Below are positions 22,782-37,600 of a DNA stretch of 64,000 bases, piece by piece (within the stretch, counting starts at the first letter, position 1; the number at the start of each line of letters is the position of its first letter). This DNA is from Amia ocellicauda. Taxonomy: Eukaryota > Chordata > Actinopteri > Amiiformes > Amiidae. The DNA lies in contig NC_089853.1 in assembly GCF_036373705.1 (NCBI RefSeq), forward strand, positions 5,778,405 to 5,842,404. Reading direction: 5' to 3'. The notes under the pieces were generated by a model, which searched no databases, had not been told where the DNA came from, and worked only from the letters and a program-made list of their open reading frames with translations. The translations under genes and the position numbers were made by a program.

Positions 22782-25448
22782 TCTCTCATATGCTCACGCT
22801 CAAGCGGAACGATTCCAAAAGCCATGAAATCCGAGTCCTGGAGAGGAGTCGCCAGGATTGTCAAGCGATTGTGAAACCAATTGACAGTCGCGTTGCTGCT
22901 AAGCTGGACTGGACAGGTGTGCTATTTTCATGTATGAAACTTAAAATGTATAATAGCTTGAATTATATACTGAATTTAATAGAGTATATATTATAAAAGA
23001 AGCCAATTTATCGTACCTTCAATACATCCAGCAACAAAATGTGATGTATTCTAAACTGGTGTGGGTTTTTGTCATGCCTTTCTAAGGGGTTAGCTGTAGC
23101 AGAACCAGAGCAAATTTTAAGTGGGCTATTTTATACTCGTTTTCTTAAAGCAGTAGGTATTAATGGTTACAGAATGTGTCTTTGGTATCGTTGTCTGTTT
23201 AAGGCTCTTCTCTGGTCATTAATAGTTGAGTCTTATCAGTGGAGTTTAATATCAGCGGCCTCAGGGCTCAGCAGATGCTGTCTTCAAAGCACCTCAACTG
23301 GGTAGGCATTATAGCCATTGCTGGTTGTGGGTTAACAGAAATTGCACTACGTTACATTAGTAGACACCTCAAATGGATTTATTTAGTTGAATTGCTCAAA
23401 AGGAACCCCATGTCCATATTACAGACTTATTGGGAGAAGAAAAGAGACTTTTTAGGGAGGAGGAAATCCACACAGTTAAGGACTACTTTAGTCTATGAAT
23501 TAAACCATTTTCCTGTCCTGGTCAGAAGGCTAGCTAAACAAATACAATTTTCCTTTTGTGTGTCTCTTGAATGGTTCCTTGTTTTGCCTAAAAGCCTTGG
23601 AAATTGAAACGCTTAATTCAGAGAGACATAATCAAACTCAGCAACTCACAATCGGACATGGACAATTGTGTGGAACTAAAGGAGACCAGTACAGGTTAAC
23701 GCAGGCGCACAAGATGTATGGCGGTTTGAATTGAAAGTGTTCTTTACTCTGTGGAATTTTTCAGGGACGTTTTTTTCCCCCATCCCTGTTCAATGGCTCA
23801 GACGTCTTGTGGTTCCTGTAATAGGATTGCAATGGACTCTCGAGCTGATGAAGAAAAACTGACTCGGAACATGTGGTGAAGCGTTTCTTTCTAGTCGTCC
23901 ACGATTGTTTCTCTGTTGTGCCGGCAGTGTTTGTGGCTTCTGTATGTCAGCTGTAAAACGAGACTGTACATGCAGTGAAAGCTCGAAGGCTGGGTAAATC
24001 TAGGTACATCTTTCATTTTATTTTATTTTCTAAAAGCCATATTTAGTTGTGCCACACAATTAACAGTCAACCAGTTCCCAAATCCTTCAAACGTAAGGAA
24101 AAAGTACGGTGCTATTACCCACGTGGGGCGTGCGATTATGATTCACTCTCTGTTGTCTATATGTGGTGTGTTTCAGTTCGTAAGCTTTTCCAAGGTGTCA
24201 GCTACAGATCTTGGTAAAAGGTTTTAGATTGTTTTGCAAACTTATGCTGTTTGACCTGCAGGGGTTAGGACTTTAGAGTTAACACGGCTGAACTGGGAAT
24301 ATATACAGAAGCAGCAACTCGCACTTATGCTTAAAAAAATGTTTATGCCTTATTGAGTGGTTAGCAGTATTTTTGCTGCTAATACAATTATATACATATA
24401 TACAGCATACACACTTCTTTTCCTTGTGCACCCCTTTCCTTTAGCCCTTATGACATTATTACATAAGCTACATTTGGTAACCCATTACTACACTTGTACT
24501 GAGACGGTTTGGGGAAAATAAAAGGAATTCTCTTCACCATTATATTGAATGTGTAAACGGTTACTTCATTTCATGGAGAGCAGCTGTTTGCTGGTCTCCC
24601 CCTCCTGCACTAATGGGCATTTTCAGCAGATGTCACTGTGCCACATTGAAATGCATGCACAGCAACAACACTGCTACCTGCAGCAGTGAGGGAAATGCTT
24701 GCACAGGGAAGGCAATTACAGCCGTGCGACTGAGAGCCTCAGGATATGCACACAGTAAAGACCGGGGCGGTGCGATGTCCCGTAACGCTATGCTGAGGTG
24801 AAACGTCAGTCCTGCAAAATCCAACAGTGAATTCTGTCGCCCGTGTTTTCTCTCGGTGTGTTTTCTACTGTCTTCTTGGTCACAGACATTAAATGATAGA
24901 CCTGACTGCTCTTTGCATTGCTGGCTTGGCTGCTACCAGAGCCCAGACTTGCTTGCCAAATCACACTTTCAAAGTTTACTGGAAACAGGCCAGAATAGCT
25001 AAGGGTGGGGAGGGACTTAGTGTTTTTTAAATTGCTATTTTTGTAATCTGTAATCACTTTATGAGGTAACTGATTAAGTACGCAGTTATCATAATCTTAG
25101 AAGCACTTAAACTCGAGTACCAATGCAGTAAGCTCCTGGATGGAGAATGAGCGAGTGTGTGTAAGGAAATTAAATCACCTATCTAAATATGACTAGCATA
25201 ATTTCAGATATAACAATTGAGACATATACACAAATATATACACAGCATAAATATTTATAAATATTATATATACAGTTATGCTATTTGTTTCATTTTTAAT
25301 GTTTGTTGTTTTCTAAATTGCCTTTGAAGATTGTAATACCAGTTTGTTTTCTTAAAGACTGGTGGCGATGTCTGCCTGGGGTGAAATTATGTTGAAATTG
25401 TGGGAAACTGGGAGAATCTGTGTGAGTGTGAAGCCTTTAATACCAACA

Positions 25449-25454
25449 AATAAA
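25449..25454 (+). terminator. Candidate prdm11 polyadenylation signal
   Basis: AATAAA in CAAATAAAGCTATATG about 2.7 kb after the stop. Other candidates: 27076-27081 (followed by a T/GT-rich tract) and near 26459. The end of the 3' UTR cannot be fixed from sequence. Confidence 0.3.
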
Positions 25455-28400
25455 GCTATATGTTGAAGCAGAGCCTAGAGTCTATCCAGAAGCATACCTG
25501 TGCCAGTGTCCTAGAGTTAGTCCAGATGGGCTTTATTTGGCTGTTATTTGATCCTGCGTGGAAGTCCCCTTCACCGCTGGATGGCTGTGCTATTGTTTAT
25601 GGCTTGATCCTACCGCCAACCCCAGTTTTAAAGCTCAAAATTCACTGTAATTGTGATACTTTTGGCAGAAACATGTTGTTTGTCCATGTGAATAAATTCA
25701 ATTACTTAAATCTGCATATATAAAAACAATCTGAAAATGGGAAAACAACCACAAGAAAACCATTGCAGCTGAATTGCATTGAATATGACCATTTTTCCAT
25801 GATTATTTCACCCTCACGCCTGAAACTACCTTCTCTGTTGTGTGACGCTCACATGCTCAAACAGGTGTGCTTATGGATAGCTAGGCGGACTATTACCTCA
25901 CAGTGAGGTATGCTTTAGGGTTGAATAAGCTCATTTTTTGATACAATTGGCTGTATCACCATTTAAAGCTTGTCTTAGATATCACTTTGTTTTCTTAATG
26001 ATCAATAAACTAAATGTAAGCCTATCACCAGAGCATTCGGCAGTCACTCCTCGATGGCCGGGAGTTTCGCTGTGCTGCTCAGGGTGATGTGCGTTCTGTG
26101 CAATTTCATAAATGGTCTGTGAATGCGACTTGTGGCCCCAGCTGCTCACTGTCCGCATTATAAGCTACACTAACCTAACAGTTCTGAGTATTGACATGTA
26201 GTGACAGTATAAGCTCTTATCCAGATATCTAAAGCATCCTTTGTGTTGTATCTTTATGGGGAATCGGTCTCACATGTATTCTTATTGTTAAACGAATGCT
26301 TTGTTATAGTTATGCGTTTTATTATGAAGCCGCATGTCCAGTCGGACACACAACCTGCACACTCTCGATCGCTGTATTATAGCTGCACTTACTTAGGATG
26401 TTTATTTCCGTTCCAGTGTGCTTGACTGTTGTGAAAGAACTGAATAATGCAAGAAAAATGAATAAATAAAAAAAACGGATTACTTGAGCAAAATCCGAGC
26501 CTCGGCTGGAAAAGTGATCAATCGAGTCCCTTAAGAGTCTTAATCTCCGTGATCTCCTCTAAACTGCCTTCAAATGTTTCATTTTTGTTAATTGTTTTCT
26601 TATTTTTTAGGGGATTAATTGAAATTGCAGAAGTCTTTTGTTGTTGTTGCACCAAAATGCTAGATCCAAATTGAGGATTATCTCTAGATAATATCAATAT
26701 TAATAATGATGATAATTATAATAAGACAAACTGAAGTAATCAGTTTTTTGGGGGGGTACGTACAGAAAGCACACTCTCTTAAGCTCGTTGCAAACCAATC
26801 ACTTTTCAGACTCTCGGACTGCTTGGTGTGAATGTTTAAAGCTTCATTTCTAACTCTTAGTATTTGCTCTGATTATATCTATGGCAAGAGGAATATTATT
26901 CTATTATTTGTATGAACACATTAATATGTATATGGATGCAGGCAATACATCATAGTACCTGTGTGAAAGTTAAAAAAGCATTTAACACTGGAGATCTATA
27001 TAAAACTATATATATAAATATAAACCCACTCAGAATTACATTGTTATATTATCCCTATTAAAGCAATGATTGTGTAATAAAAATTGATACATTTTGTATT
27101 CAATTTTTGTGTCTTTGCCTTTTTTTCCAGCTCTTTGGTCTTTATGAACACAATTTGTCACTATGACAGGTGAAAATGAGGATTTCTCATTTTTGGACAA
27201 AGTACATGGATAACTTTAAAATACAGCTGTGACTCAGAATTGTTTAATTATGATATACATCGTACCATGATCTATAAATCTTCTGTGATCTGTTCATAGT
27301 TGGAGTCTGTCTGATTATATAAGTTCTATTGCTTAAATGTGATTTTCAGAAGTTGTTTTTTGCTCATGTGTGTCTCTGGGTCCGTGTTGTCGAAGGCCTC
27401 TTTGAAAATGATAACTCCCCTCACCTTGGTATCGAGATGTTCTGATCCAGAGCTTCGACTCGTCTGCTGTCAGCGATTCAGGGGCGACATTATGGGCGAA
27501 CAAAAAAAACAAAACCCAAGCAGAGCGCGGTTGTTAGTAATTTCAAGGTGAGGGTGGTAGGGATTACTGATGTCAGGGGTGGCCAGTCAACGATGCCGAT
27601 CTGAGCTCTTGGATGTATCCAGTGTCAGTTGTGCAGGAGGGCAGAGCTTATCCTTCCCGTTTCAAAGCGGTTCCTGGGATCTGGAATATGATCGCGATTA
27701 ACTTCTTGCCAATATTTGTATGAAAGATCTTAATTTAATGGCTGCAGATTTGGTTTGAGCACCAGGTGTTTAACATGCCGGCATGGAAGTGATCCAGAAA
27801 CGCAGAAGCCTGGTTGAAATCTTAGACAAGGAAGACAGAACGGCGACCCAGAATTCCCTGGAGGGAGATCGATGGCTTTTTTCAAGAGCAGGTTTAGTAA
27901 CTCCTGGTTGCTTCTGTGCTGTTATACCTCCGTTCCCGATTTAGTTACAAGCAGATTTTCTTTCCTGACACAATAGGTGTCTGGGAGCTCTGTTAGGAGG
28001 ACACAAAAGAGGCTCAGGGGTCTGGTTTGCTGGCAATCCAGTGGCACCATTTTTAGGTGAGTTGGGCGCTCATAGTTTTCATTTGACATCAGTGTGACGA
28101 GATGATATGGCAAGCAAGGTGGCGCCCTCGATGTGTAGGCCATTAACTGCCCGGAAATGTATGTGTGGTCCTTTTGATTGACCCTGTATTAAAAGTATGT
28201 CTTAGCATTACCACTACTACCGTCAACCACTGTATGGGAAACACACAACCTTACTAACAATACAAACGTGTCAGCTGAACACAGTGCTGATACTGTGGCT
28301 TAATGGGAGACTGCACTTTGTCTGGTGGTAACGCTATTGGCAAGACACAATCCCAGCCCTGAGTGAAGAGGCTGCATTTCTGTTACAAAAAAAGACAGAA

Positions 28401-31400
28401 AGATTTGAAGAGGCTGTGATATCGGCCCCTGCTGGAGAGCAAGCCGCGTCTGACGTGAGAGCTGGCATTGATTAAGCCCCAGCTCTGGCTGCTCGGTGTG
28501 TGTGCCGCCACTCCGGGGCTCGAGGTGCCCAGCCGGAGCTCCCCTGGTGAAGCAGATGCACCACAATCTGCGGCGCTGATGCACGGCGTTCAAAAGACAG
28601 CGCAGGAATGCTGCCCCTGCCAGGCTCCTGCCACGTCTCGCCTTTAATGCGTCTGTGATTTCATCTTTTATACGAGTCTCTGTTCTTGGTCCATTTGGTA
28701 GTGCATCATTACCAGTGATCTCTCAGGAAGTAAAAGCAGAGTCACTGCATAATTAAGCGGTACAGGACAGCGTTAATGCCAAGAGAGACGCCGCTGAAGC
28801 TCATTTAAGCAGATATCTTGAGCTATTTTTAGGCCGCCTCCCGAGATGCACTTCAATAGAAAACGAGGAGAGGGTCATTCTGTTTAGTGAAGAACTAGAT
28901 GTGTTTTGTGTTTACCTCTCAAAATGGGAGCTTTATCAAATTGCCATCCATCGCCTGGAAAACACTTTGCTATCTTGATTTCCTGCACATTTTATTGATA
29001 CGTGTTTAATTTATTTGTTGGTTTGTGTGATATAAATATTATTTATTTTTTTCTACTTCTATTTGGCTGTTACATTCTCCGGTGTATTTATCTATTAATA
29101 GCACTTTTACTATCGCTACTTTGGTCCTACTGATAACTCCTGTGCCTGGTTTCAGAGGGCGAGAGTGTTTCATAATTGACTTTTCCTTCCAGTAGATGCG
29201 CTTGTCTTTTAAATTAATAATGAAGGGAGGAGGTTCATTAAAACCCCAAACCCGACTTCCTCCGATGTTGATCTGGTGGCCGGTTCTTTTTCGGGCTGGC
29301 GATTTTGCCGTCGCTTGGTAATCTTGCCTCGTCTTCCGAGCCTCATGGCTGTCTCTGAGCTGTGTGTGTCGAAGCAGTGTGGGTGCTCTGAGAGCCGCGA
29401 GACGCCACAATTAGATTTAAATTGCAAAAGCAGTACATACATCACACTCTCCAAAACCTCCATCTGTTCCCTGCGAAACTGAGATCATTGCTGACCACCC
29501 CATGGATGGAAAATGCACACACTCAGCCTGCCTAATATGATTTTCTTCCCCCCCGCCTGACAGCTGTTGTTATTATAAACCTGCACGGCTCGTCTGTTTT
29601 CCTGTGATTTATTTCCCAGTTAACATTTATCACTTCACTGACTAAGCGCCACTGAAATGGGGCCTGCCTGTGGGGTGGCAGGGGCAGAACAGTGGGCAGG
29701 CTCATTTTTCCTTGGCCACAAACCCAGCCGGGGCCAACTCCAAAAAGTGAAAACTACACCCAGACTATCACCTGTCCTTTTGTATTTTACCTATGGGATT
29801 AAGTAGTTGAAATCTAACCCTACTCCTAGTTTGAGGCTTAAGCGACTCTGCTTTTCTCAGCTGGGCTGTGGAAACCTCATGGCGTCCCAGGGGGCTTTTC
29901 CACACTCCAAGGCGAAGATGGTTCCGGCAGGGAGTGGGTGGAGTTTCATCGAACGCATCAGCATCACAGCCAATTAGCACTGCGATGTAATTCTTCTGGA
30001 GGCAGGTCAATGGCCTCTCTTAGCCAATGGAAGCTGATCTTGCTGATGTTTACAGACCCAACATCACAATTCAGGTAAGATGGAGGAGTGGTACCTTCCT
30101 CACACGGACAATATCATGGTTTTCTCTACTTAGTTGTGAGCCCCCCACACAATCCCCTATCCTGTAGCTTCACTGAATTCAGTGGAATCACACTTTACAC
30201 ATTGGCGCTGTGTTTCTGTATTTTTCTTTGGCAGGCCAGAAAAGTTAGTCTCTCAATGAATTCTCCTTCATCTACGCCGTCTTCAAAAAAAGAAAGATGA
30301 GCAGAGCCACGTATGATGAGGTAATCAAGATTGAATTCCAGGCGACTTGGGCATCATTGTTTACTCGGAGCTCAGAGACGGCTGCCTTCACAGACCGGCT
30401 CCTCCTCCTCCTCCGCGGCTGCATGTGCCGTCCTTGGTGAGCGCAAACATGAGCCGTGTTCTTCGTCGTTTCCCAGGAAACGCTCCTGGCCTCCCGTGGG
30501 ACGTGAGTCAGACAGCAGAGCGTCTCGGAAGCAGCCCTGTAACACACACCCCCCTCCCATTGACATTTTCAAACCACGGCTGCTGTCTGGAGATGTTGTT
30601 GAGCTCCTCCAGCACAATGACACCGGCGGCTCCACACCTGCTGATTATGAGACGCAGCAGGTGTTGGGGATCGGAGGCAGAATAACACTTGGAACTTCAT
30701 AAATCCTGTCCAACCCCCGTGGAGCACAGGCCACCTCTTCTTCTGCCAGTGCGCCGCTGGGCTGCCCTTCTCTACCTCTCCATCCACACCCCCACTCCCT
30801 TACCATCTTGCCCAGGTACTGTTTGGTCTCCTGGGGTTGTTCCGTGTCAGGACCCGACGGGTGATGCTGGAGGAACGCCTTCCTTAGGGTTAATCTTCTC
30901 CCACCCCACTTCCTGCGCCAAATGTGTTGACAAACGGGCAGAAAGAACAGCCCAAGACAGAACTAATGGATAGACTTGGACCTGTGCACCAGAAGGAGCA
31001 TCAGGGTCTGAATGATTAATCTTCACAGTTGTCCGCAGTGAAACGACGACGTCAAGAGTCGGTTCTCAGTATAAACTTCAGAGGAAACTTCTCAACAATA
31101 ACTTGCTGTATCTTATTATAATAAAGTGATATATTTTAAGTACATTTTCCTGATGCGCCTCATAGTAGAAGGAGACACTTTTACTCTCTCCTGCTGGCGT
31201 CTGTTATTTTTGTCACTGTCCTGCAGGTTTACTTACCCTGGCATGTAGCAGGACTTGATATCTATCACAGTTCAGGGACTGCAGCCAATGAGGGTTTTAT
31301 ATAGATCGAGTTATATAACCGACTGCTTTAAAAAACAACAGCATTATTAATTGAATCTGTCTTTGTTGCTCTGACACCAGGGAGAAGTTACATAGACCTT

Positions 31401-34239
31401 GTGTCTGAATGTCTGTTGTATGCAGGTATTAATCTGGATGTCTACCTGGTTGTCTTATTTCTAGATGTACTCTCTCCCCACGCCTGTCGAGATATCTTCT
31501 GCACACAACTCTCACACTGCCCTGCGGAGACGCATTGGGCTTGTCTTTAAATCAGAGCCATGTAATCACACCTCGGCTCAGCAGCTGAATGCGAGCTCGG
31601 TGTTACGGGCCTCAACTTTTTTACTCATTTTCTTTCTTTCGCGTCTTCAGTTGCAGAGTTCATAAATGCTTGAAGGCTCATCTTGGGTGGAAAAAACTAC
31701 CTCCCTCGGCGCCACTTTACCTGTCCCTCCTCAGAGTGTCCCTATATCTGCTCTGCCCTTGAAACTATTTAATTGTGCATATTTTTCGTCACCCAAATTT
31801 AAAGGAAACCCACTAAAGGAACGTTACAGAACAGCTGATTCACTCCTGGTTCAACCTACACCCGTAAACAGTGCCAGTTCAGGGTCACATTGTTACGAAT
31901 GTCCCATCATTTCAAGTGTATGACGGTGACAAATATTGGTGTTTCTCAATAGCGACTGTGTGAATGAAATATAGTCTTGTTATAGAAGTTTATGTGTACA
32001 TTCCAACTAAAATAAATTGCACACAGTTTCTTAGAAAACAAAACAACATTTATTGGAATGCAAATGCTAATACATATTTTATGTATCTGTAGAACATACT
32101 GTCGAAGTGGTAGCTTTTTTTCTTTTTAAGATGCAGTTTTTTTTTTTTTTAAAGAACATCGTTTTTCTTTCTTTGTTACGTTGGTCTGTTTCTTCTCCAG
32201 CGCGGTGTCTCTGCAGCACTGCGTGGATCACCTCTGTATGACATCACGGACAGCAGACACTCGAGAAGGCCAGTAAGTGCTCGATGGGTTCCCAGTTGTA
32301 AAGATCAAGCCTTGAAATTGTTTCCCCTTAAAAAATGAATAATGCTTCCTTCAATACGATGGCTCGTGAAAGGAGAGAGGTTTAGGATGGAGTGATGTGT
32401 CTGTGCATCCTAATGAGGCCCTAGCAATTCATTCCTTAAGACTTTGACACTGAGAAACTCATTTCAGAGGCTGATGAGCTACAGATCACTTCGCAGCTTT
32501 AAAATACTTTTTTTTTCTCCTCCTCCCAACGTAAGTCTAACACATCTGAAGTAGGACACTACTTAAGCTTTTCCCAGCTGAGATGAGTCGCACTTGGCTT
32601 TCGGTTGCAAACCTTTGCTTTTCTTGCATGAATAAAAGATCACACTTTTCACCCACCCTTCTGTTGGATTTTAAGCTACTATTCGAGTCTCAGATTCATT
32701 TGGAATAATTCCTATCTATGCTGGGAATTACATTTAAATGTTGCTTTTGTTAGCAATTCCTGTTTGCTGATTTGTGTGTGTGTGTCATATTGCGAAAGTG
32801 TGCAGCTAGGACCAGCGCAGAGACACATTTATTTGAATATTATTATGTATTTGAAGAGATTCCTCATGATACTTACAATCAGAAGAACGTTAATATCTAC
32901 TGTGCAGTGAGAAACTGACACTTACAGAGTAGAAGGATGTTTTCTCAAAGATCTTTCTGCTTTTAAAGTAAGGGGTTATACGTTGAAAACGGACAAATTC
33001 TGGTGCATATCATCCTGTTAAAGCCACCCCACTGCCCTGGATTCACAAGAGAAAGGTCCACAGAAGACACCTGTATCTGAGGGCTGGTCTCTTGGTGTCA
33101 CAGGTTCGGATCGCATTGTGTCCGAGATTCAAACCCAGGTCACGGCATCGCAGTTATTCGGATTCAGCCGAGAAATGCCAAATCAGTCACGGAGTTCCTT
33201 TTTTTCGTGTTTGTTTTTTAAGCACCACAGTATGACCTTTATACACACACCTGGGAACAGTAACACTGCAGCAGTCCGACGTGCGCAGTGCCGACCTCAT
33301 TTGTGAAACGCTCGCTTCCTAACCAGGGCCCTGTAGAGAGATACCACCACCTTTAATATTTAACACACTTTGGTAGCAGTATTGTCCCTGTGGGTTGATG
33401 TAGTGATGCTCTTTTTACTTTGACCTATTGCCTGAGTGACTGAGAGACTGAAATAAGTCCGGGCCACGTGAGAAACATCAGCAGGTTTATATTTACTTTG
33501 ATTTTGGGAGGGAAGCCGGGTCTGCAACCAAGAGATCTTTGGGGGGAAACCGGAGCGATTAAAAAGGGGAATACATTATAATGAGATGCTATTATAGTGT
33601 CGGGCCCGTGATGAATCAGATGAGAGAGTCTTTCTCTGTCTTTTCACAAACAGAAAAGACACCTGCCTGCTTTCAGATGTACGGAGTGTCCTCAGATCTG
33701 TGATTCGGAGGAGTCGTGAGTTTATGGACTGCCTGTCAGGAAAACGGCTTTAGCAGGGAATTGGCGTTATACTCAGCTGTGAATGGGATACGTGGATAAC
33801 AAAAATTTAATGAAATCAAAGCGATTACTGTGCCGCCATTTCAAACAGGATGCAGTATCTCGGCAAACACAATCTGATACGGTTTCTATCAGGTTAACTA
33901 CCGAAATGAGCTTCGGACTCAGGCTAGACATGTGCAGAAGAGGAATGTCTTTGTGCTAAATCTTTGTGTCTGATGTTGTATTGTCCTTAGGAGGTCTGCA
34001 GTGTCCCATACGTCTCCTTGTCCCTCGATCCCTGAAATGTGCTTCAGCCAGGGCAAGTCTAACGAACTGTACAACCTATGACGGACATGCGTCGACACAT
34101 CGAGCTTACAGCCAAGAGTAGAGATTCTGGTGGGAAAGGTCAAGGGAAATGGTTACAGGTTGAGGAAATGTGATGTAAAAATTAAAAAACTACCAGTAAC
34201 CTAATGCCAATGTTTGATTTCTCTGATTTAGTTTAGTTT

Positions 34240-34245
34240 TTTATT
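34240..34245 (-). terminator. Candidate syt13 polyadenylation signal
   Basis: AATAAA on the minus strand about 95 nt after the syt13 stop; the only close one. It would imply a very short 3' UTR. Confidence 0.35.
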
Positions 34246-34309
34246 TAATCTCGGTCATCAGTGTGGAACGTCTAGGCTCTCCCGTCTCCTCTCCTCCCCC
34301 CCCCTCCAC

Positions 34310-34337
34310 TCCCTCTCTCTCTCTCTCTCTCTCTCTC
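34310..34337. repeat. (CT)n microsatellite next to the syt13 stop codon
   Basis: About 14 CT units, (GA)n in the transcript, starting 3 nt after the syt13 TAA, preceded on the plus strand by a C-rich stretch. Confidence 0.95.
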
Positions 34338-34340
34338 ATT

Positions 34341-34651
34341 TTACCCGTACAGGGGGTGCCACATGGCGATCTGTTTCCTGGGGTTGTTCAGCATCTGCTG
34401 CCAGTGCTGGAGCCCCGTGCCGCTGGTCTGCAGCCCCAGGGAGCAGCGGCCCAGAGACTGCAGGCCGCCGGCGCCCGTCCCCGCCTGGTTGAGCACCTCC
34501 AGCTCCAGGCTGGACTTGGACAGCAGCTCGTGGGGCACCTCCAACATCATCATCTCGTTCCACACCGGGTTCATCTTGTGCTTCACCCTGCGCGTCTGCT
34601 TCTTCTTGAGCTTGGTGGCCTGGTGCTTCAGGGCCAGCTTCACCGAGATGT
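34341..34651 (-). CDS. syt13: syt13 exon 6 (rest of C2B, stop)
   Basis: Acceptor TTCTCCCAG, then [58 protein letters not shown] and TAA at 34341-34343. Confidence 0.96.
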
Positions 34652-37600
34652 CTGGGAGAACAAATCGGTCAGGGTTTAATAATCGTTGTGTCTATGCTTC
34701 CTTTATGCATCGATTGTTTGCACCATGTCCTGTTAGACCCCAAACCGTCCGCTGTGTCGAACAGTTTGGGGTCTAACAGGACATAGTTCTCGTGCCAAGG
34801 ATGGGCCCGGTGTCCAAGGCGGGCCTAGCGATACGTACCGATCACGTCTTTAAGCTTGTCTGACTGCAGCCCCCGCGCCTTCATCACCACCACCCCCAGG
34901 CGGTTGGCAGCCGGCAGGTAGCTGATAGAGAGGAGGAGCTCGCCCACCGACACGCTCACGTCCTGAAACACAAGAGCACAGGGTCACCACTGGTACGTTT
35001 CCCGATAACGCGCTCGATTATCTTGGGAGAGGAATGCCGGGTTCCCAAAGTGACCCCAATGGTGTGTGAGTTCAGCTCCTCGACAGAAGGGGTGTTTTAT
35101 TCTGTAGGTCGTGATTCAGAAGAGGAGCAGTAAACCTTGGCTTAACGAAGTGACATGAAGGCATCTGAATGCTGTTCTCTGAATGCAAAACAGCACATAC
35201 GAGCTGCTAAATAGTCATTAAATAAATATAATTGGAGTGGATGTTTTGTTCGACATAATCACGTCTAAGTTTTCACTCTGCAGTCTCCACTGAAGCCAGA
35301 AATGTCTGATTTGAATTTTTAGTTATTTTTATTTCAAGGTCAGAGCAAAACAGAGACAGTGGCAACAGTAATTATGAAATACATCATCAGTTAACTACGT
35401 TTTAAATGTTCTTCTCGATCTCATACGGGCCGTGTGCCATTTGACCATTTGTCAACACCCGGGTTGTCTTTTCCTTATTTCGGCAGAATTTACATTTTAC
35501 AGAAAGTTCTGGTTTTGACACGGCTTAATTAGTCACAGCTTAATACATCTCTACAGTAGGATTAGTTTGGTTGTGGAAGGAATATGATTACCGGTGCACA
35601 GAGTTTCTGAGTGGAGTCGGAGACAAAAAGTGAAAGTGGTCAGGGATGCTCGGCGATTCTGGTTGTTGCCAAAAGAAGAGCGCCCTGCTCAACGCACGCT
35701 GTCTCTGGCTGATGTAAAGACGAGTGTTTACTAGTCCTGCGTTTTCAAATCCTCCACAGGCGTCACAGCGTAAACAACAGCTTCTAAAATAGCATTTATT
35801 TTTAAGCAGAGGATACCGACTGTTAAAAGGGGATCGACGGAGGTGTGGACCCCGCTATGGATCTTATTAATTCAGCAAAACCTCCTCATTTTGGCCCGAT
35901 TTCCAGCGAGACTCTTGTATGAATCACTTTTTTTTTTTCTGAACTCATGCAGTGCTCCGTTGTCAACGGTAAATGAAGCTAGAGGCTTTTGTCTTCTCCA
36001 CACAGACAGATGCTGCAGTATTATTCACTCACAGTTCATATTTATCCAATTGAGACTTCATACAGCCTGTACTTTCCCATAATGTGCCTTGATCCTTGAA
36101 CATCGTGATTAAATTACACGTATACCTCTCACCTCAGCCTTCGGATATTGTCTCAAGGCCCACGGAAGTGTTTTTAACATGCCTGTTCGTAACCTTGACT
36201 GCGACACCCACCATTAAATGATGACTCACCGATAATTACTTTAATTTGATGGATATCTAAATGCCATTTCTCTCCTATTGGCAGCCTGGCTTTTGTTCCT
36301 CTCTCTATTTCTCCCTCTGCCCAAAGCAGCCAAGGAACCTAATGACTTTTAATTACAATTTAAATACAGAAATAATCATTATCTGTGTATCTTGCTAAAG
36401 TACTGAGCAGGATATTGCACGTTGGGACTCATACCCACGACCCTATTCCAGCCGAGCTCTTCATTACTTAATTGAAACCTTAATTGAACTAGTTTGCTTC
36501 ACGTGACTTTTTAAAATTTGTAGCTAATAAAAAGTGGGAGATTTCAAGTTCCATCTACAATTTCATACTTAACATGAAATCTACGACTGTTTAAAATAAT
36601 TTAAGATCTCAGATTTGGCAAATTATTAGTTCAATTAGGGTTCAGTTAAGTACCCTACTAGCAATGAAGTAATTGAGAGCTCAGATGGAATGAAAAAACA
36701 GCAGGTCAGGGTGTCCCCAAGACCAGGATTGAGAGCCACTGCCCTAAACATCACCTCAGGGGTCCTACTAACTGATAACAACAATTCGAATCCAAGATGA
36801 TTCTCAACTGTCTCCCCTAATATGTGATCACACAACATCGGCCTCCTGCCACTCTCCAAGGTCTCGCAAACCCCGCACACAGCCCTGAATCCCTGGGCGG
36901 GAACTCGCCACTGCCCCGGATGACAGAAAAGCCCATCCTAATGACGCACTAAACAGGAAAGACATAAACCCTGCTAATTACGTCCCCAGACACGATCAAT
37001 TCCCTCTCTGATTTTATAGGCGAATTAGCACGTGCAACAAGAGGAACTGGCTTTGGCCAACTTTTATTAACTGCAGCTCCTGAGAGCCAGCCTATAAATA
37101 GCTCAGAGTCTCACCCTGCTGGGCTTTGATCGCGATCGATCGGTACTTCAACACAAGAGCAGCTGATCGATGCTGTAAGACAACGATGGGGGGGGAATCA
37201 CAGCAGGATTACGGACTACATCGATATCCTCCTTGACATTGGTTTAGGTGGGGAGGTGGGGGTGGGGGCGGGGGGGAGTAGATTGATTCACGTTTTAATT
37301 GTCTTTCTTTCTTTCCGTTTTTCTTAAATCTTTGGATCTGCGGACCTTGCAGGGGAGGCAGCTCTGTTGGTGTCTTGCGTAAAAAGTATTCAGTAAATTG
37401 TATTCAGGCCTCAGAGAAGCCACACCAGAGCGGGGAACACTTAGGACGAAACAAGACAGAGAGCAGTATTGCTGTAGGGAAATTAATTGAATTGAGGACT
37501 CCTGCACATCCCACTGAGAAAGAAATAGTGGAGGTGGTAGTGTGGGGGGAGGGGTGGTGCAGAAAAACATCCCCTGAAATCTGCACATCTTTGATCTTTT

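Larger units (their letters stand above)
22782..34340. other. Convergent prdm11-syt13 intergenic region
   Basis: 11.5 kb without a recognisable coding exon. The first 2.7-4.3 kb is likely prdm11 3' UTR. The rest has short frames only, the longest about 120 codons (30331-30702, GC-rich, no similarity seen). A pyrimidine tract and the inferred syt13 3' UTR occupy the right end. Confidence 0.5.

Noticed and set aside
30331..30702. 123-codon frame in the prdm11-syt13 interval
   Set aside because: Overlapping frames on both strands, low-complexity Ser/Pro content and no splice context or similarity seen.
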